Below, in pieces: positions 1 through 7,132 of a DNA stretch of 52,937 nt. Both the position numbers and the translations under genes were made by a program. Each line of letters starts with the position of its first letter. Within the stretch, counting starts at the first letter, position 1. Location: contig MFGV01000005.1 in assembly GCA_001778375.1 (NCBI GenBank), forward strand, positions 1 to 52,937, read 5' to 3'. The stretch is from Candidatus Firestonebacteria bacterium RIFOXYD2_FULL_39_29. GTDB taxonomy: Bacteria; Oederibacteriota; D2-FULL-39-29. A model generated the notes under the pieces. The model ran no database searches. It was not told the origin of the DNA and worked only from the letters and a program-made list of their open reading frames with translations.

Positions 1-112
1 AATTTTGTTCTCGTAAAACTTATTATACAGGATACGTCGCTGTTTTACTTCATACACATCTTTTGATTATAACTCATCAGCCTTCTTTGTGGAAAAATAT
101 TTAAAAAAATAA

Positions 113-130
113 TTAAATGTTAACATTTAA
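113..130. promoter_or_regulatory. 18-bp perfect palindrome upstream of lipoprotein gene
   Basis: TTAAATGTTAACATTTAA is self-complementary over 18 bp and lies 17 bp before the ATG of the first lipoprotein gene, just ahead of its GGAGGAG ribosome-binding site. The position suits a repressor operator or an mRNA hairpin. It is AT-rich, so chance is possible, although the GTTAAC centre is specific. The rest of bases 1-112 shows nothing I recognise. Confidence 0.4.
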
Positions 131-147
131 AATAATGGAGGAGTGAT

Positions 148-732
148 ATGAGAAGAATGCTAGTAATTTCAATAGGATTCGCGTTGCTTTTTTCCGGCTG
201 TGCTCATGTGTCTGATTATGGTTTTATTGACCAAAAGCTAAAACATATTGCGATTAGCAATAGTATAAAGACAGATAAAAAAATGGGAGACGTGAGTAAA
301 GCATTAAAAAGTAGAAATGTGGCTTTAACCTTTAACGGGATTGTTGATAAGGAACAAGGTGAGTATGTTAAGTCGATAATTGAGAAATATCTAACAAATA
401 ATGATGTAAATATATGCTCATTAGATAAAGCGGATTATATTTTAAATATTAGGGTGGATGTATTAGGGACAATACAGGATGATGAGCATTTTGGGATATT
501 TTATCATACATCTAAAAGAATCGGTCAAACTAGAGTAAATCTGAGTCTTAGTGATATAAAAAGCAAAAAAATATTAAATGAAGATACTTTACAAGGATGT
601 GCTATGTGGACGGAATTATATTTATTCTGGATATTTGGACCCATTAGAAATTATAATGATAATGTCGATTATAAAGAGTATAGACCTAAGTATAAAAATT
701 CTGATGAAATAGAAGATCTATATTTTAAATAG
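148..732 (+). CDS. Putative lipoprotein, 194 aa
   Basis: The N-terminus has a short positive stretch (MRRM), a hydrophobic core and a lipobox-like LLFSGC with the cysteine at residue 18, so export and lipid anchoring are likely. A strong GGAGGAG site supports the start. The mature part is mixed alpha/beta, with a stretch near residues 85-115 (DYILNIRVDVLG) that resembles lipoproteins which report on or bind envelope partners, but I recognise no named family. It is followed 11-23 nt later by a small membrane protein gene and then by a second lipoprotein gene, so the three probably form one transcript. Function unknown. Confidence 0.75.
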   Translation: MRRMLVISIGFALLFSGCAHVSDYGFIDQKLKHIAISNSIKTDKKMGDVSKALKSRNVALTFNGIVDKEQGEYVKSIIEKYLTNNDVNICSLDKADYILNIRVDVLGTIQDDEHFGIFYHTSKRIGQTRVNLSLSDIKSKKILNEDTLQGCAMWTELYLFWIFGPIRNYNDNVDYKEYRPKYKNSDEIEDLYFK

Positions 733-755
733 ACAAGAAAATTGTGAGATTGAAA

Positions 756-1094
756 ATGAAAATCAAAGATAAAATATTGGATATTCGGGGTCGTTTGAGT
801 GATGGTATTATTGGATTTGTAGTTATAGGCTATTTTGTAATTAGCATAGTAATTGGTATGTATCGCGATTCCGGGCTGACAATATGGCAGTTTATCTCCA
901 CGAGCATTGTGATTATTATTATTATTGTAATAGGTTATTTCTCTAAAAAGGTTGGCTATTTGGAGGGTAATCGAGAAGGTTATAGAAGCGGTTATGAAGA
1001 TGCTTATGAGGATGGTTTTGCAGATGGGATAAAGAACGATTATGGCAAAAATTATACAGATTTAGACAAAAAGGAAATGGAAGATGAATATTAA
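756..1094 (+). CDS. Small membrane protein with Gly/Tyr/Asp-rich tail
   Basis: An open frame begins at a GTG at 744 with an ATG at 756; I chose the ATG because neither has a strong ribosome-binding site and ATG is the commoner start. It has two hydrophobic segments, about residues 18-35 and 45-62, then a soluble tail with a repeated G-Y/F-x-x-G-Y-x-D-A/G pattern (EGYRSGYEDAYEDGFADG) and a charged C-terminus. Such tails occur in small envelope proteins and sometimes bind metal or stack as repeats. It lies between two lipoprotein genes with 15-25 nt gaps, suggesting a shared envelope role. No family recognised. Confidence 0.6.
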   Translation: MKIKDKILDIRGRLSDGIIGFVVIGYFVISIVIGMYRDSGLTIWQFISTSIVIIIIIVIGYFSKKVGYLEGNREGYRSGYEDAYEDGFADGIKNDYGKNYTDLDKKEMEDEY

Positions 1095-1109
1095 AGGGGA
1101 AGGTGAAAA

Positions 1110-1937
1110 ATGAAAAATATCTTTTCTATGATTATAGGATTTGTCGTATTGTATTCAGGTTGCTCATATAAGTATTCTAATTTGCAATCTTCAAGTGATT
1201 CTGTTTATCATATAAAAGACAATATAGACCTTGCTGGAATTCCTCAATGGGAAAAGGAACGAATGGTTTTCAGTAACCGTTTGGGGTTTAATACTATTGA
1301 AGCAGGTAGAGAAGTTATTGTTTCGTTGGTTTATGAGCCAACTTTAAAAGATATGATATTGCCAGGAGATGTTATACTACAATTAAATTCAAATAAAGTG
1401 TTATCCAAAAGTTCATATGTTAAAATATTGGATAGTTTAGATATTGAATTGGTTTGCACAATAAAAATAAAAAAAGGTAATAATGTATCTTCCATAAATA
1501 TCAGACCTGGTAAAAATTATTATGAATCAAGTCTATATTCTGAAATTGAAAGATTATTACTAGGAAATAAAATTGCTATCACCGTTGTCAGCTCATCAAA
1601 TTCAGGATCCTGTGCAGATAATCCAGAAGCTGATAAAAATGATATTGCCGCTGTATATGAATCTCATTTATTGCAAATATTTAAGGCAGATGATAAATTT
1701 TCATTGGTGGATCGTGCTTTGATCGATAAAATATTAGCAGAGCAGAAACTTTCGTTGTCTGGGGCCATTGACGAAAAAACACGAGTTGAAATTGGCAAAG
1801 TCACAGGTGTTACACATATTATATTTTTAACTATTTGCAGGTATTCTGATGGCTTTGGCTGTACTGAGAAAATTATTGAACTCAAGACCGGAAAAATATT
1901 AGTTAGTAATAGCTATACAAGACCTTATGGTAAATAG
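1110..1937 (+). CDS. Lipoprotein with PDZ-like and CsgG-like regions
   Basis: The signal sequence ends in LYSGC (Cys18), a lipobox. Residues ~65-130 (LPGDVILQLNSNKVLS and the basic strands after it) look like a PDZ core of the kind found in periplasmic proteases and secretion proteins. The C-terminal ~110 residues resemble the CsgG/FlgO-type outer-membrane lipoprotein fold: FSLVDRALIDKILAEQ, then the motif for a short helix and IGKVTGVTHIIF, is the typical edge of that domain. A full CsgG channel is larger, so this is more likely a CsgG-like accessory protein. A gggaagg site precedes the ATG. The PDZ/CsgG assignment is by motif reading, not by a search. Confidence 0.65.
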   Translation: MKNIFSMIIGFVVLYSGCSYKYSNLQSSSDSVYHIKDNIDLAGIPQWEKERMVFSNRLGFNTIEAGREVIVSLVYEPTLKDMILPGDVILQLNSNKVLSKSSYVKILDSLDIELVCTIKIKKGNNVSSINIRPGKNYYESSLYSEIERLLLGNKIAITVVSSSNSGSCADNPEADKNDIAAVYESHLLQIFKADDKFSLVDRALIDKILAEQKLSLSGAIDEKTRVEIGKVTGVTHIIFLTICRYSDGFGCTEKIIELKTGKILVSNSYTRPYGK

Positions 1938-2033
1938 ATTCTGTGATTTATAATCATGGCCTGCTTCAAAATACCTCACCCTGAAAACATGAAATAATCA
2001 TATATATCATGATGTATCTAATCTTATAGTATA

Positions 2034-2062
2034 TTGACAAATTCAATAGCCTGATGTATAAT
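2034..2062 (+). promoter_or_regulatory. Sigma-70-type promoter for XRE regulator gene
   Basis: TTGACA at 2034-2039 and TATAAT at 2057-2062 are separated by exactly 17 bp, a consensus vegetative promoter. Transcription should begin near 2069, only about 9 nt before the ATG at 2078. This excludes the upstream in-frame ATG at 2054, which lies in the spacer, and implies an almost leaderless mRNA. Confidence 0.75.
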
Positions 2063-2077
2063 GATAAAAGAGTATAT

Positions 2078-2551
2078 ATGAGTATAATAGCGCAATTACA
2101 ACAATATTGTCTTGAAAAGAAGATGACCCAGAAAGAGCTTGCAAAGAGGCTCGGGGTCACTCTTGTTTCTGTTAATCGTTGGTTTAACAAAAGAAGTAGC
2201 CCGAATAAACTCCAGGTGTATCAAATTCAGAAGATTTTAGGCCAGACTGAGCAATATTCACTTGATAAGGCTGAATTACATAAATATTTAACTGACAAGG
2301 TAGAAAAGAGAATTGAATCTAATAGTAATTTAGGCTATGCCTGTGCAAGAGAGGACTCTCCTGAATACACTCCTGGCAAGGGCTTGATAAATTCTATAGC
2401 GCTAATAAAGGATGCTGAGACAGGAAGGGAAGAAGTATTTGTATCATATTTAAGTAGGAATGCTGGGGGTAGAGTTATTTACAGAAGTATACCGGGAAAG
2501 AGGCTTATTGAACTATTGGAGAAATCTCCGGGAGTTGACGATGACGCATAA
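2078..2551 (+). CDS. XRE-family HTH regulator, 157 aa
   Basis: Residues ~3-55 form an XRE/Cro-type helix-turn-helix: MTQKELAKRLGVTLVSVNRWFN carries the classic A-x-x-L-G-V-x-x-x-x-V-x-R-W recognition pattern. The C-terminal ~100 residues have no family I recognise; they may sense a ligand or dimerise. The start was set by the promoter at 2034-2062. Its 3' end overlaps the next gene by 11 nt. As the first gene of a phage-like block with a strong promoter of its own, it is a good candidate for the element's regulator, perhaps autorepressing. Confidence 0.8.
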   Translation: MSIIAQLQQYCLEKKMTQKELAKRLGVTLVSVNRWFNKRSSPNKLQVYQIQKILGQTEQYSLDKAELHKYLTDKVEKRIESNSNLGYACAREDSPEYTPGKGLINSIALIKDAETGREEVFVSYLSRNAGGRVIYRSIPGKRLIELLEKSPGVDDDA

Positions 2552-2996
2552 CTGGTCGAACTTAAAACGTGATTATCTGAAAGGTGAGTATAAAAGCTTG
2601 AAAGACTTTGCAGAGTATAAGGGAATAGCCTATCGGACAGTTAGAAAAATGGGAGCAAAATGGGGGCAATTGAGGGGCAAAATTGAAGAAAAAGGTGATG
2701 AGAAGACTGTCGAGAAGGTTTCGGACCACATAGCAGAGATGAATGTCAGGCATATTATAAAGGCTCAAGAACTTATAGAGACCGGAAGTCAAGCTTTGGA
2801 GCGGTTAGATTTTGAGTCAGCGGTTGGGGCCGTGAATGCTATAAAGACTGGGATAGAAATTGAGAGAGAAATAGTATTACCTAAAGGTGAAGATGCTTCA
2901 ATAACTTTAATAATTGATGGGAGAATAAATCATCCTTTAATCTCAAAACTGAAAGCTATTCAGAATCAAAAGGAATTTAATGCTCTTCACCCGTAG
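2541..2996 (+). CDS. Terminase-small-subunit-like / HTH phage protein
   Basis: The gene starts at ATG 2541 inside the end of the XRE gene, implying translational coupling. Residues ~5-35 (LKRDYLKGEYKSLKDFAEY, then YRTVRKMGAKWG) form a helix-turn-helix of the type seen in phage terminase small subunits and phage-associated DNA-binding proteins: 'L-K-x-x-Y-x-x-G-x-Y-K-S-L-K-x-F-A'. The rest is helical and charged. No terminase large subunit, portal or capsid gene is present, so the protein may serve another DNA-binding role in the element. The C-terminus overlaps the next frame slightly. Confidence 0.55.
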   Translation: MTHNWSNLKRDYLKGEYKSLKDFAEYKGIAYRTVRKMGAKWGQLRGKIEEKGDEKTVEKVSDHIAEMNVRHIIKAQELIETGSQALERLDFESAVGAVNAIKTGIEIEREIVLPKGEDASITLIIDGRINHPLISKLKAIQNQKEFNALHP

Positions 2997-3003
2997 AGAA
3001 GTG

Positions 3004-3297
3004 ATGATAAGGCTTGAAAACATCCGGCAGTCTGTAATAAAGCTCAATGGATCCGAGAGTAAGGTTGACAATGAAGTTGGAAAGGGAATACTTAAAGAAG
3101 TAAATAATATCGAGGCAATAATGATGAGGCTAGCAATAACAGAGCAAGATGACGGCGCAAATACAGAATATGCGACAACTCATCCTGAAATGTGTATGGA
3201 GTGTGATGGATGGATCCCGACTGAAGGCAAGGAATTTCCCGATGACTTTCCAAGTAATCAAATATGTGGCTGTCTGCTTCCAAAGAGGGCTAAATGA
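3004..3297 (+). CDS. Small protein with C-terminal cysteine cluster
   Basis: ATG 3004 has a GAGAAG site 6 nt upstream and was preferred to the in-frame ATG at 2980, which overlaps the previous gene. The N-terminal half is helical. The C-terminal half contains MCMECDGWIP and ICGCLLPKRA, that is C-x-x-C and C-x-C spaced about 26 residues, suggesting a small zinc-binding fold. The stop codon overlaps the next small gene as ATGA. Probably a phage or plasmid-type protein of unknown function. Confidence 0.5.
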   Translation: MIRLENIRQSVIKLNGSESKVDNEVGKGILKEVNNIEAIMMRLAITEQDDGANTEYATTHPEMCMECDGWIPTEGKEFPDDFPSNQICGCLLPKRAK

Positions 3298-3434
3298 AAC
3301 TATTTATATCAATACTTATAATTTTGATAGGTGTAACAATAAAGCCATATTACACGATGTACTATGGTGGCATAGTATTATTTATAGTGTTTCAATTTGC
3401 CCTGGATGAAAAGATTAAGGAAATGGGGCTGTAG
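3294..3434 (+). CDS. 46-aa single-span membrane protein
   Basis: The ATG overlaps the preceding stop as ATGA. The 46 residues begin MKLFISILIILIGVTIK and contain two hydrophobic stretches (residues 3-15 and 25-38) around a Tyr-rich turn, ending in a charged tail (DEKIKEMGL). The overlap and the amphipathic layout argue for a real short gene, similar to the small membrane proteins carried by phage lysis or exclusion cassettes. Nothing in the sequence fixes its role. Confidence 0.4.
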   Translation: MKLFISILIILIGVTIKPYYTMYYGGIVLFIVFQFALDEKIKEMGL

Positions 3435-3473
3435 TAAGCTTAGAAGAATAAAATAGTGAGGCGGTTAAAATAT

Positions 3474-4436
3474 ATGAAAATGAAAAATATGGATTATAGA
3501 TTAAATTCTAATTATCGTTTAGTTTTAAGAGTTATAACTACTATGGTAGATCCACTTCTTTGTGCAAAAGTAGATGAAGAACAGGGCCTTGTTTGTAAGA
3601 GTCCATTAACATTTGAAGGAGCATTTAATAAAATTTATTTATTTTATGTAGAAAGAATACGAGAGTTTGACAGGGGTGAATCTTTTTGGAGTTGCAGCGA
3701 CTTTTTTAATAAACTTGCTATTTGCGGAGACTCAAACAAAATGTATTTTAACCAATGGAAAAAAGAACTGGAGGAAGCATTATTATGTTTTAATGAAAAA
3801 GAAACAGCGCCTAAGCTCATAATGATAAAATATGGATTATGTGGATCGACTCTTAAGGATTTTGAGGGTGTTGGCATTCTTGAGGGTGATAAAAGTGTAG
3901 CTTTTGTAAATCCTACTAATGAGAAATATCATAGCTGTTTAATTGGCATCCCTTCTTTTTTTGCAAGGAATGATAATAGTGCGGGATATTTGAGCGAGAT
4001 AACTAATGATATAAACTGCGTTCTTCATCAAGAGGTAGTTGGTAAAGAAGCATTGTATAAATTAAGAGAAAATCTTTTATTACTTAAGAAATTTAAAGAC
4101 TTCAACAATGTAAGATTTATAAAAAGATTAAATTCTTTCATTAAAAAACTATTGAAGAATAAAACGCCTATAAATGATTTTATGGTTAAACATTATTATG
4201 ATTTTGCTGAAGAATATGTGGATCCGAAATATGCAAAACAATGTATATTTTGTAAAATGTTTTTTATTGTTTCTAGTCCGCAAAAAAAGTATTGCTCCTT
4301 ATTAACGGATAGGCGTGATTGTGGGAAAAAAGCTCGGAGTCAAAAAGATTATAGAAAACATCGGAGTGTAAGAAAAAATTATTACTTGGGCGAAATGAGA
4401 GAAACAAGAAGAATTAGAAAACTATATAGTAAATAA
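3474..4436 (+). CDS. Protein with C-terminal CGNR-like zinc motif
   Basis: Start chosen at ATG 3474, 12 nt after a GTGAGG; a GTG at 3456 is the alternative. About 320 residues. The N-terminal 220 residues are mostly helical and unrecognised. The C-terminal part has CIFCKMFFIV, KKYCS and RRDCGKKARSQKDYRKHR, i.e. C-x-x-C ... Y-C-S ... D-C-G-x-x-A-x-x-Q-x-x-Y-R-K. This is the layout of CGNR/DUF6076-like zinc fingers that follow a helical domain and bind nucleic acid. It stands alone in the phage-like block with a 155-bp gap downstream. A DNA-binding regulatory or replication accessory role is plausible only. Confidence 0.6.
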   Translation: MKMKNMDYRLNSNYRLVLRVITTMVDPLLCAKVDEEQGLVCKSPLTFEGAFNKIYLFYVERIREFDRGESFWSCSDFFNKLAICGDSNKMYFNQWKKELEEALLCFNEKETAPKLIMIKYGLCGSTLKDFEGVGILEGDKSVAFVNPTNEKYHSCLIGIPSFFARNDNSAGYLSEITNDINCVLHQEVVGKEALYKLRENLLLLKKFKDFNNVRFIKRLNSFIKKLLKNKTPINDFMVKHYYDFAEEYVDPKYAKQCIFCKMFFIVSSPQKKYCSLLTDRRDCGKKARSQKDYRKHRSVRKNYYLGEMRETRRIRKLYSK

Positions 4437-4550
4437 GAAGTATTACCTGCACTACTTAATTATCTGCAACATTTTGAATTATTCAGTATACTTAAAATCA
4501 TTATCTCTATCCTCTGTTTTAGGAAATTGAAGTAATGATTAAAGTGCATT

Positions 4551-4586
4551 AAACTCCTATTAGATTAAATTATTGAATAGGAGTTT
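4551..4586 (+). promoter_or_regulatory. Hairpin that covers the ribosome-binding site
   Basis: AAACTCCTATT (4551-4561) is the exact reverse complement of AATAGGAGTTT (4576-4586), with a 14-nt loop. The right arm contains the AGGAG ribosome-binding site of the gene starting at 4591, so in mRNA the site would be paired with CTCCT. The stretch 4437-4550 before it shows no gene. Confidence 0.5.
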
Positions 4587-4590
4587 ATAT

Positions 4591-4839
4591 ATGAAAAAAG
4601 AAATGTATGCAACCTCTGATTTTTACCTCGCCTGCTTCTTGCTTTCTAAAGAATGTGAATTGTCCGTCGTTCAATCCGTAATTGATAATCCTAAGAAAAA
4701 GAGCTTCGTTTTCGTTTGTAATAAACAAAATGACATTGCTAAATTAGCAGATACTTTTTATACCGGGACTGGCTCAATTTCAGTTAAAAAGTATGTGCAT
4801 TGTATAAAAGATTTAAAAAGTATTTTGTATAAAAATTAA
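4591..4839 (+). CDS. DUF5659-like small protein
   Basis: ATG 4591 follows AGGAG by 7 nt and is preferred to the upstream TTG at 4573. The sequence YATSDFYLACFLLSKECEL, then SVVQSVIDNPKKKSFVFV, matches the pattern of the short DUF5659 proteins found beside replication genes on plasmids and prophages ('..t.D..lAafLla.g..l........F.F.....'). 82 residues. It opens the replication module of the element. The RBS hairpin at 4551-4586 suggests translational control. Biochemical role unknown. Confidence 0.6.
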   Translation: MKKEMYATSDFYLACFLLSKECELSVVQSVIDNPKKKSFVFVCNKQNDIAKLADTFYTGTGSISVKKYVHCIKDLKSILYKN

Positions 4840-4853
4840 AATGAGGGGCGAAA

Positions 4854-5069
4854 ATGGATTACAGAAAAACGAAAGAAATAATTTTACTTGTAAAGGGTCA
4901 AAATTGCGGCTGTATTTATATTAAAACCGCAGATGAAGCTAATAGTATTGTAGGAGAAAAAAAACGTGCAAATAATTCGTCTTTTTACGATTATCACCTT
5001 GCGGAGCGAATTTATAAAGTTTATTGGTTTTTATTGCCAAATACAACAAAAAAGAGGGTAAGTATTTAA
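4854..5069 (+). CDS. Hypothetical protein, 71 aa
   Basis: Starts at ATG 4854, 14 nt after the previous stop, with an agGGGCG-type site. It is a short basic protein (MDYRKTKEIILLVKG, a Cys-x-Cys at residues 18-20 and a basic C-terminus). No family recognised. The immediate downstream neighbour is the repeat block that precedes the replication ATPase. Confidence 0.45.
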   Translation: MDYRKTKEIILLVKGQNCGCIYIKTADEANSIVGEKKRANNSSFYDYHLAERIYKVYWFLLPNTTKKRVSI

Positions 5070-5070
5070 A

Positions 5071-5187
5071 ATGATTAAAAAAAAGTACCAAGTTGGTACC
5101 AATTTAAAGGCCAGTTGGTTGAGTAGGTACCAACTACAAAAAAGTACCAACTTGGGAAAAGGAGGCAATTATAATGTCTATTCTTAA
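5071..5187 (+). CDS. Possible 38-aa leader ORF across repeats
   Basis: ATG 5071 begins 1 nt after the previous stop and has AGAGGG about 16 nt upstream, a rather long spacing. The frame runs through the first three GGTACCAAC-type repeats, which are therefore read as K-Y-Q-V-G-T-N and R-Y-Q-L-Q-K-S-T-N. It overlaps the next short frame at 5174. It may be a leader peptide or simply an open frame created by the repeats. Confidence 0.25.
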   Translation: MIKKKYQVGTNLKASWLSRYQLQKSTNLGKGGNYNVYS

Positions 5188-5300
5188 AAATAGGTATATT
5201 GGTACTCTTATATACCCCAAAAATAAAATCCTTATAAATCAATACTTTCACTTTTTGAATCTAGGGGGTAGGGGGTATAGTACCAACTACCAACTGTACC
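5085..5300. repeat. Iteron-like GTACCAAC repeat block
   Basis: A short motif with consensus AGTACCAACT or GGTACCAACT occurs in both orientations: TTGGTACCAA (5093-5102, a perfect palindrome overlapping TACCAAGTTGGTA at 5086-5098), AGTTGGT (5113-5119), GGTACCAACT (5126-5135), AGTACCAACTT (5143-5153), TTGGTACT (5199-5206), AGTACCAACT (5279-5288) and ACCAACT (5289-5295). It lies directly upstream of the DUF3987-type ATPase gene. Clustered inverted and direct repeats before a replication gene suit an origin with iterons or an operator for the replication gene. Confidence 0.6.
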
Positions 5301-5326
5301 TGATAAGTGAGGTAAAAAATGTCTAA
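5174..5326 (+). CDS. Possible 50-aa ORF before the replication ATPase
   Basis: ATG 5174 has an excellent AAAAGGAGG site ending 8 nt before it. The 50-codon frame ends at 5326, overlapping the ATG of the ATPase gene (5319) by 8 nt, a layout that gives translational coupling. The peptide (MSILKNRYIGTLIYPKNKIL ...) matches nothing I know. The strong ribosome-binding site is the main argument; it could instead be a translated leader. Confidence 0.4.
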   Translation: MSILKNRYIGTLIYPKNKILINQYFHFLNLGGRGYSTNYQLYLISEVKNV

Positions 5327-6497
5327 CTTATTATCTGATTACTTTAATTATATTTACTCTCCGACTTTAGAATATCCGCAGGGCGATTTACAGAAGGCTA
5401 TTACAGATGGGCCGGAAATTTATCAGGAAGCGACTTTATATTCAATTATAGGCACCCTGATGGGTCGCAAACGTTGGCTACCTTTCGGACATAACCATTT
5501 ATACCCTAATACTTGGATAGTAATACTTGGTGAAAGTTCAGTTATGAGAAAATCAACAGCTTTATCAATAGGAATACATATTTTACAGGAATTAAAACCT
5601 CATAGTGTATATCCTAATGAATTTAGCGGGGAAAAGATTTTAGAGGTAATACAGGAAACCTCGTCAGGGGTATTTTGTTTTTATGAGTTTGCAACTTTCT
5701 TAGAAAACATGGAGAAGGAATATAATGCCGGAACAAGATCAATGCTTACTGAGTTATTTGATTGTCCTCCGTCATATAATCGGGCAACTCGACAAACAAA
5801 AATTGAAATTGTAGATCCTTGTCTATCAATATTAGCGGCTTCTACTCCGCAATGGCTTAAAATGTCCGAAAACAACTTAAAGGGCGGTTTTCTTACAAGG
5901 TGTTTATTTGTACCGGCAACACCAAAAGACAAACCATTTGAAATTGATATACCTAATAAATACGATATTACACAAAAAAGGCCTGTCTTAATAGAATTAA
6001 AAAAACATATAGAGCAAACAGCCGGAACAGAATATAAGCTATCTCCGGAAGCAAAAGAGAGATATAAGCAACACAGAAGGTTTATATTTGAATATAGCGA
6101 AGGAAAAGAAGTTTGGCAGATAAAAGAACTTTTTGCCCGCCAGGATATCTACGCCTTAAAAATATCAATGATAATTCAGAGCATTTTAAATTTCGATAAA
6201 AATGTAATAACTGGCGAAGCAATGGACAAAGCCTGTAATTTTGTAAAAAGATGTATGGGCAGTATGAGCATTGTTTGGGGTGGAATGGCAAAAAACAAAG
6301 AGGATAGTCATGTTAAAGCGGTTTTAAATATTATAAAAAAATATGGGAAATCCGGAATAAGCAGAAGTGATTTATTGCGTTCTGGCAATGTATCGGCAAA
6401 ACAATTAACGGATATTATTGAAACATTAAAACAGAGTGAAAGAATTGAAGTTGTTACAGTGGACAAGGTGCAATGGTATAAATTGGTGGAGGAATAA
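5319..6497 (+). CDS. DUF3987-type replication ATPase/helicase
   Basis: 392 residues resembling the ATPase part of DUF3987/primase-helicase proteins of plasmids, prophages and integrative elements. The P-loop region is WIVILGESSVMRKSTAL (residues ~66-82), with the usual glycine before the lysine replaced by arginine. FCFYEFATFLENM (~120-132) stands where Walker B and the DUF3987 'DE' occur, and PCLSILAASTPQWL (~170) fits the sensor motif. A winged-helix-like C-terminus (SGISRSDLLRSGNVSAKQL) follows. No primase domain is present. It is preceded by iteron-like repeats and followed by two short genes, so replication initiation of the element is the likely role. Confidence 0.75.
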   Translation: MSNLLSDYFNYIYSPTLEYPQGDLQKAITDGPEIYQEATLYSIIGTLMGRKRWLPFGHNHLYPNTWIVILGESSVMRKSTALSIGIHILQELKPHSVYPNEFSGEKILEVIQETSSGVFCFYEFATFLENMEKEYNAGTRSMLTELFDCPPSYNRATRQTKIEIVDPCLSILAASTPQWLKMSENNLKGGFLTRCLFVPATPKDKPFEIDIPNKYDITQKRPVLIELKKHIEQTAGTEYKLSPEAKERYKQHRRFIFEYSEGKEVWQIKELFARQDIYALKISMIIQSILNFDKNVITGEAMDKACNFVKRCMGSMSIVWGGMAKNKEDSHVKAVLNIIKKYGKSGISRSDLLRSGNVSAKQLTDIIETLKQSERIEVVTVDKVQWYKLVEE

Positions 6498-6776
6498 ATG
6501 ACAAGAGAAGAAAGCATTGCAATAGAATATTTAAAAGGTAACGAACTATTTAAAACAATTAAAGACTTACCGGAATTTGTGCATTTATGCGATATAACTT
6601 TCCCGACAAAAGAATATCACTTGGAATTTAAGAAAGCATATTTTTGGCAGAAGTCAAATCCTAAAAGACAGAAGAAGAATCAAAGAAGATTTTTAACAAA
6701 CTGGTTGTTAGCTGCGTATGGAGTTTATAAGCCGAAACAAGAGAAAAAACAAGAGGAAGTAAAGGAAAAAATATGA
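6498..6776 (+). CDS. Hypothetical basic protein, 92 aa
   Basis: Begins directly after the stop of the ATPase gene with GGAGGA 5 nt upstream, so the two are co-translated. Helical and highly charged, ending in a Lys/Glu-rich tail (KPKQEKKQEEVKEKI). The 3' end overlaps the next gene by 4 nt (ATGA). No family recognised; the position suggests a replication accessory protein. Confidence 0.5.
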   Translation: MTREESIAIEYLKGNELFKTIKDLPEFVHLCDITFPTKEYHLEFKKAYFWQKSNPKRQKKNQRRFLTNWLLAAYGVYKPKQEKKQEEVKEKI

Positions 6777-7051
6777 AATCAGCTGAGAGAAGGTTTATAG
6801 AAGTTTCCAGTAAGAAGCCTTACTGGAGTTCTTATCTTTGTTTTTGTGAGGCTATAGATAGCCAAAAATTTCAGAAAAAGACAATACAAAAGTGGTTCCA
6901 TAAATTGGTTGATAAAGACGATTACTTTGTTGAGGATGGAATGAAGGGATTATTTCAGCATCTCTTTCAAATCTCGAATCCTGTTAAAGACAACAAGAGA
7001 AGAGTCGCCTGGTCTAAAAAAGTGGCTGTGGCGTGTATGAAACAGGGGTAA
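6773..7051 (+). CDS. Hypothetical protein, 92 aa
   Basis: Starts within the stop of the previous gene (ATGA overlap) and has an aaGGAAA site. Rich in aromatic and basic residues (KKPYWSSYLCFCEAI, KWFHKLVDKDDYF). It has two features of small phage-type proteins, a basic N-terminus and a C-terminal stretch ending KKVAVACMKQG, but I cannot assign a family. Confidence 0.5.
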   Translation: MKSAERRFIEVSSKKPYWSSYLCFCEAIDSQKFQKKTIQKWFHKLVDKDDYFVEDGMKGLFQHLFQISNPVKDNKRRVAWSKKVAVACMKQG

Positions 7052-7132
7052 ATTTGGCTTCCTGTGAGTTAATTATATCAAATAGTAGTTCTGATATGGT
7101 TAAAGCTGAACGAAGGGGTTTAAAAGTATAAA

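Noticed and set aside
3149-3409. 86-residue + frame
   Set aside because: It overlaps the Cys-cluster gene and the 46-residue membrane gene in another frame; the frames at 3004 and 3294 fit better with the ATGA overlap.
2541-4436. Complete prophage
   Set aside because: No large terminase, portal, capsid or tail gene occurs; the block is an element or remnant only.
5085-5300. T-box or other riboswitch
   Set aside because: The repeats are short inverted and direct copies of GTACCAACT without T-box, SAM or other known riboswitch core elements.
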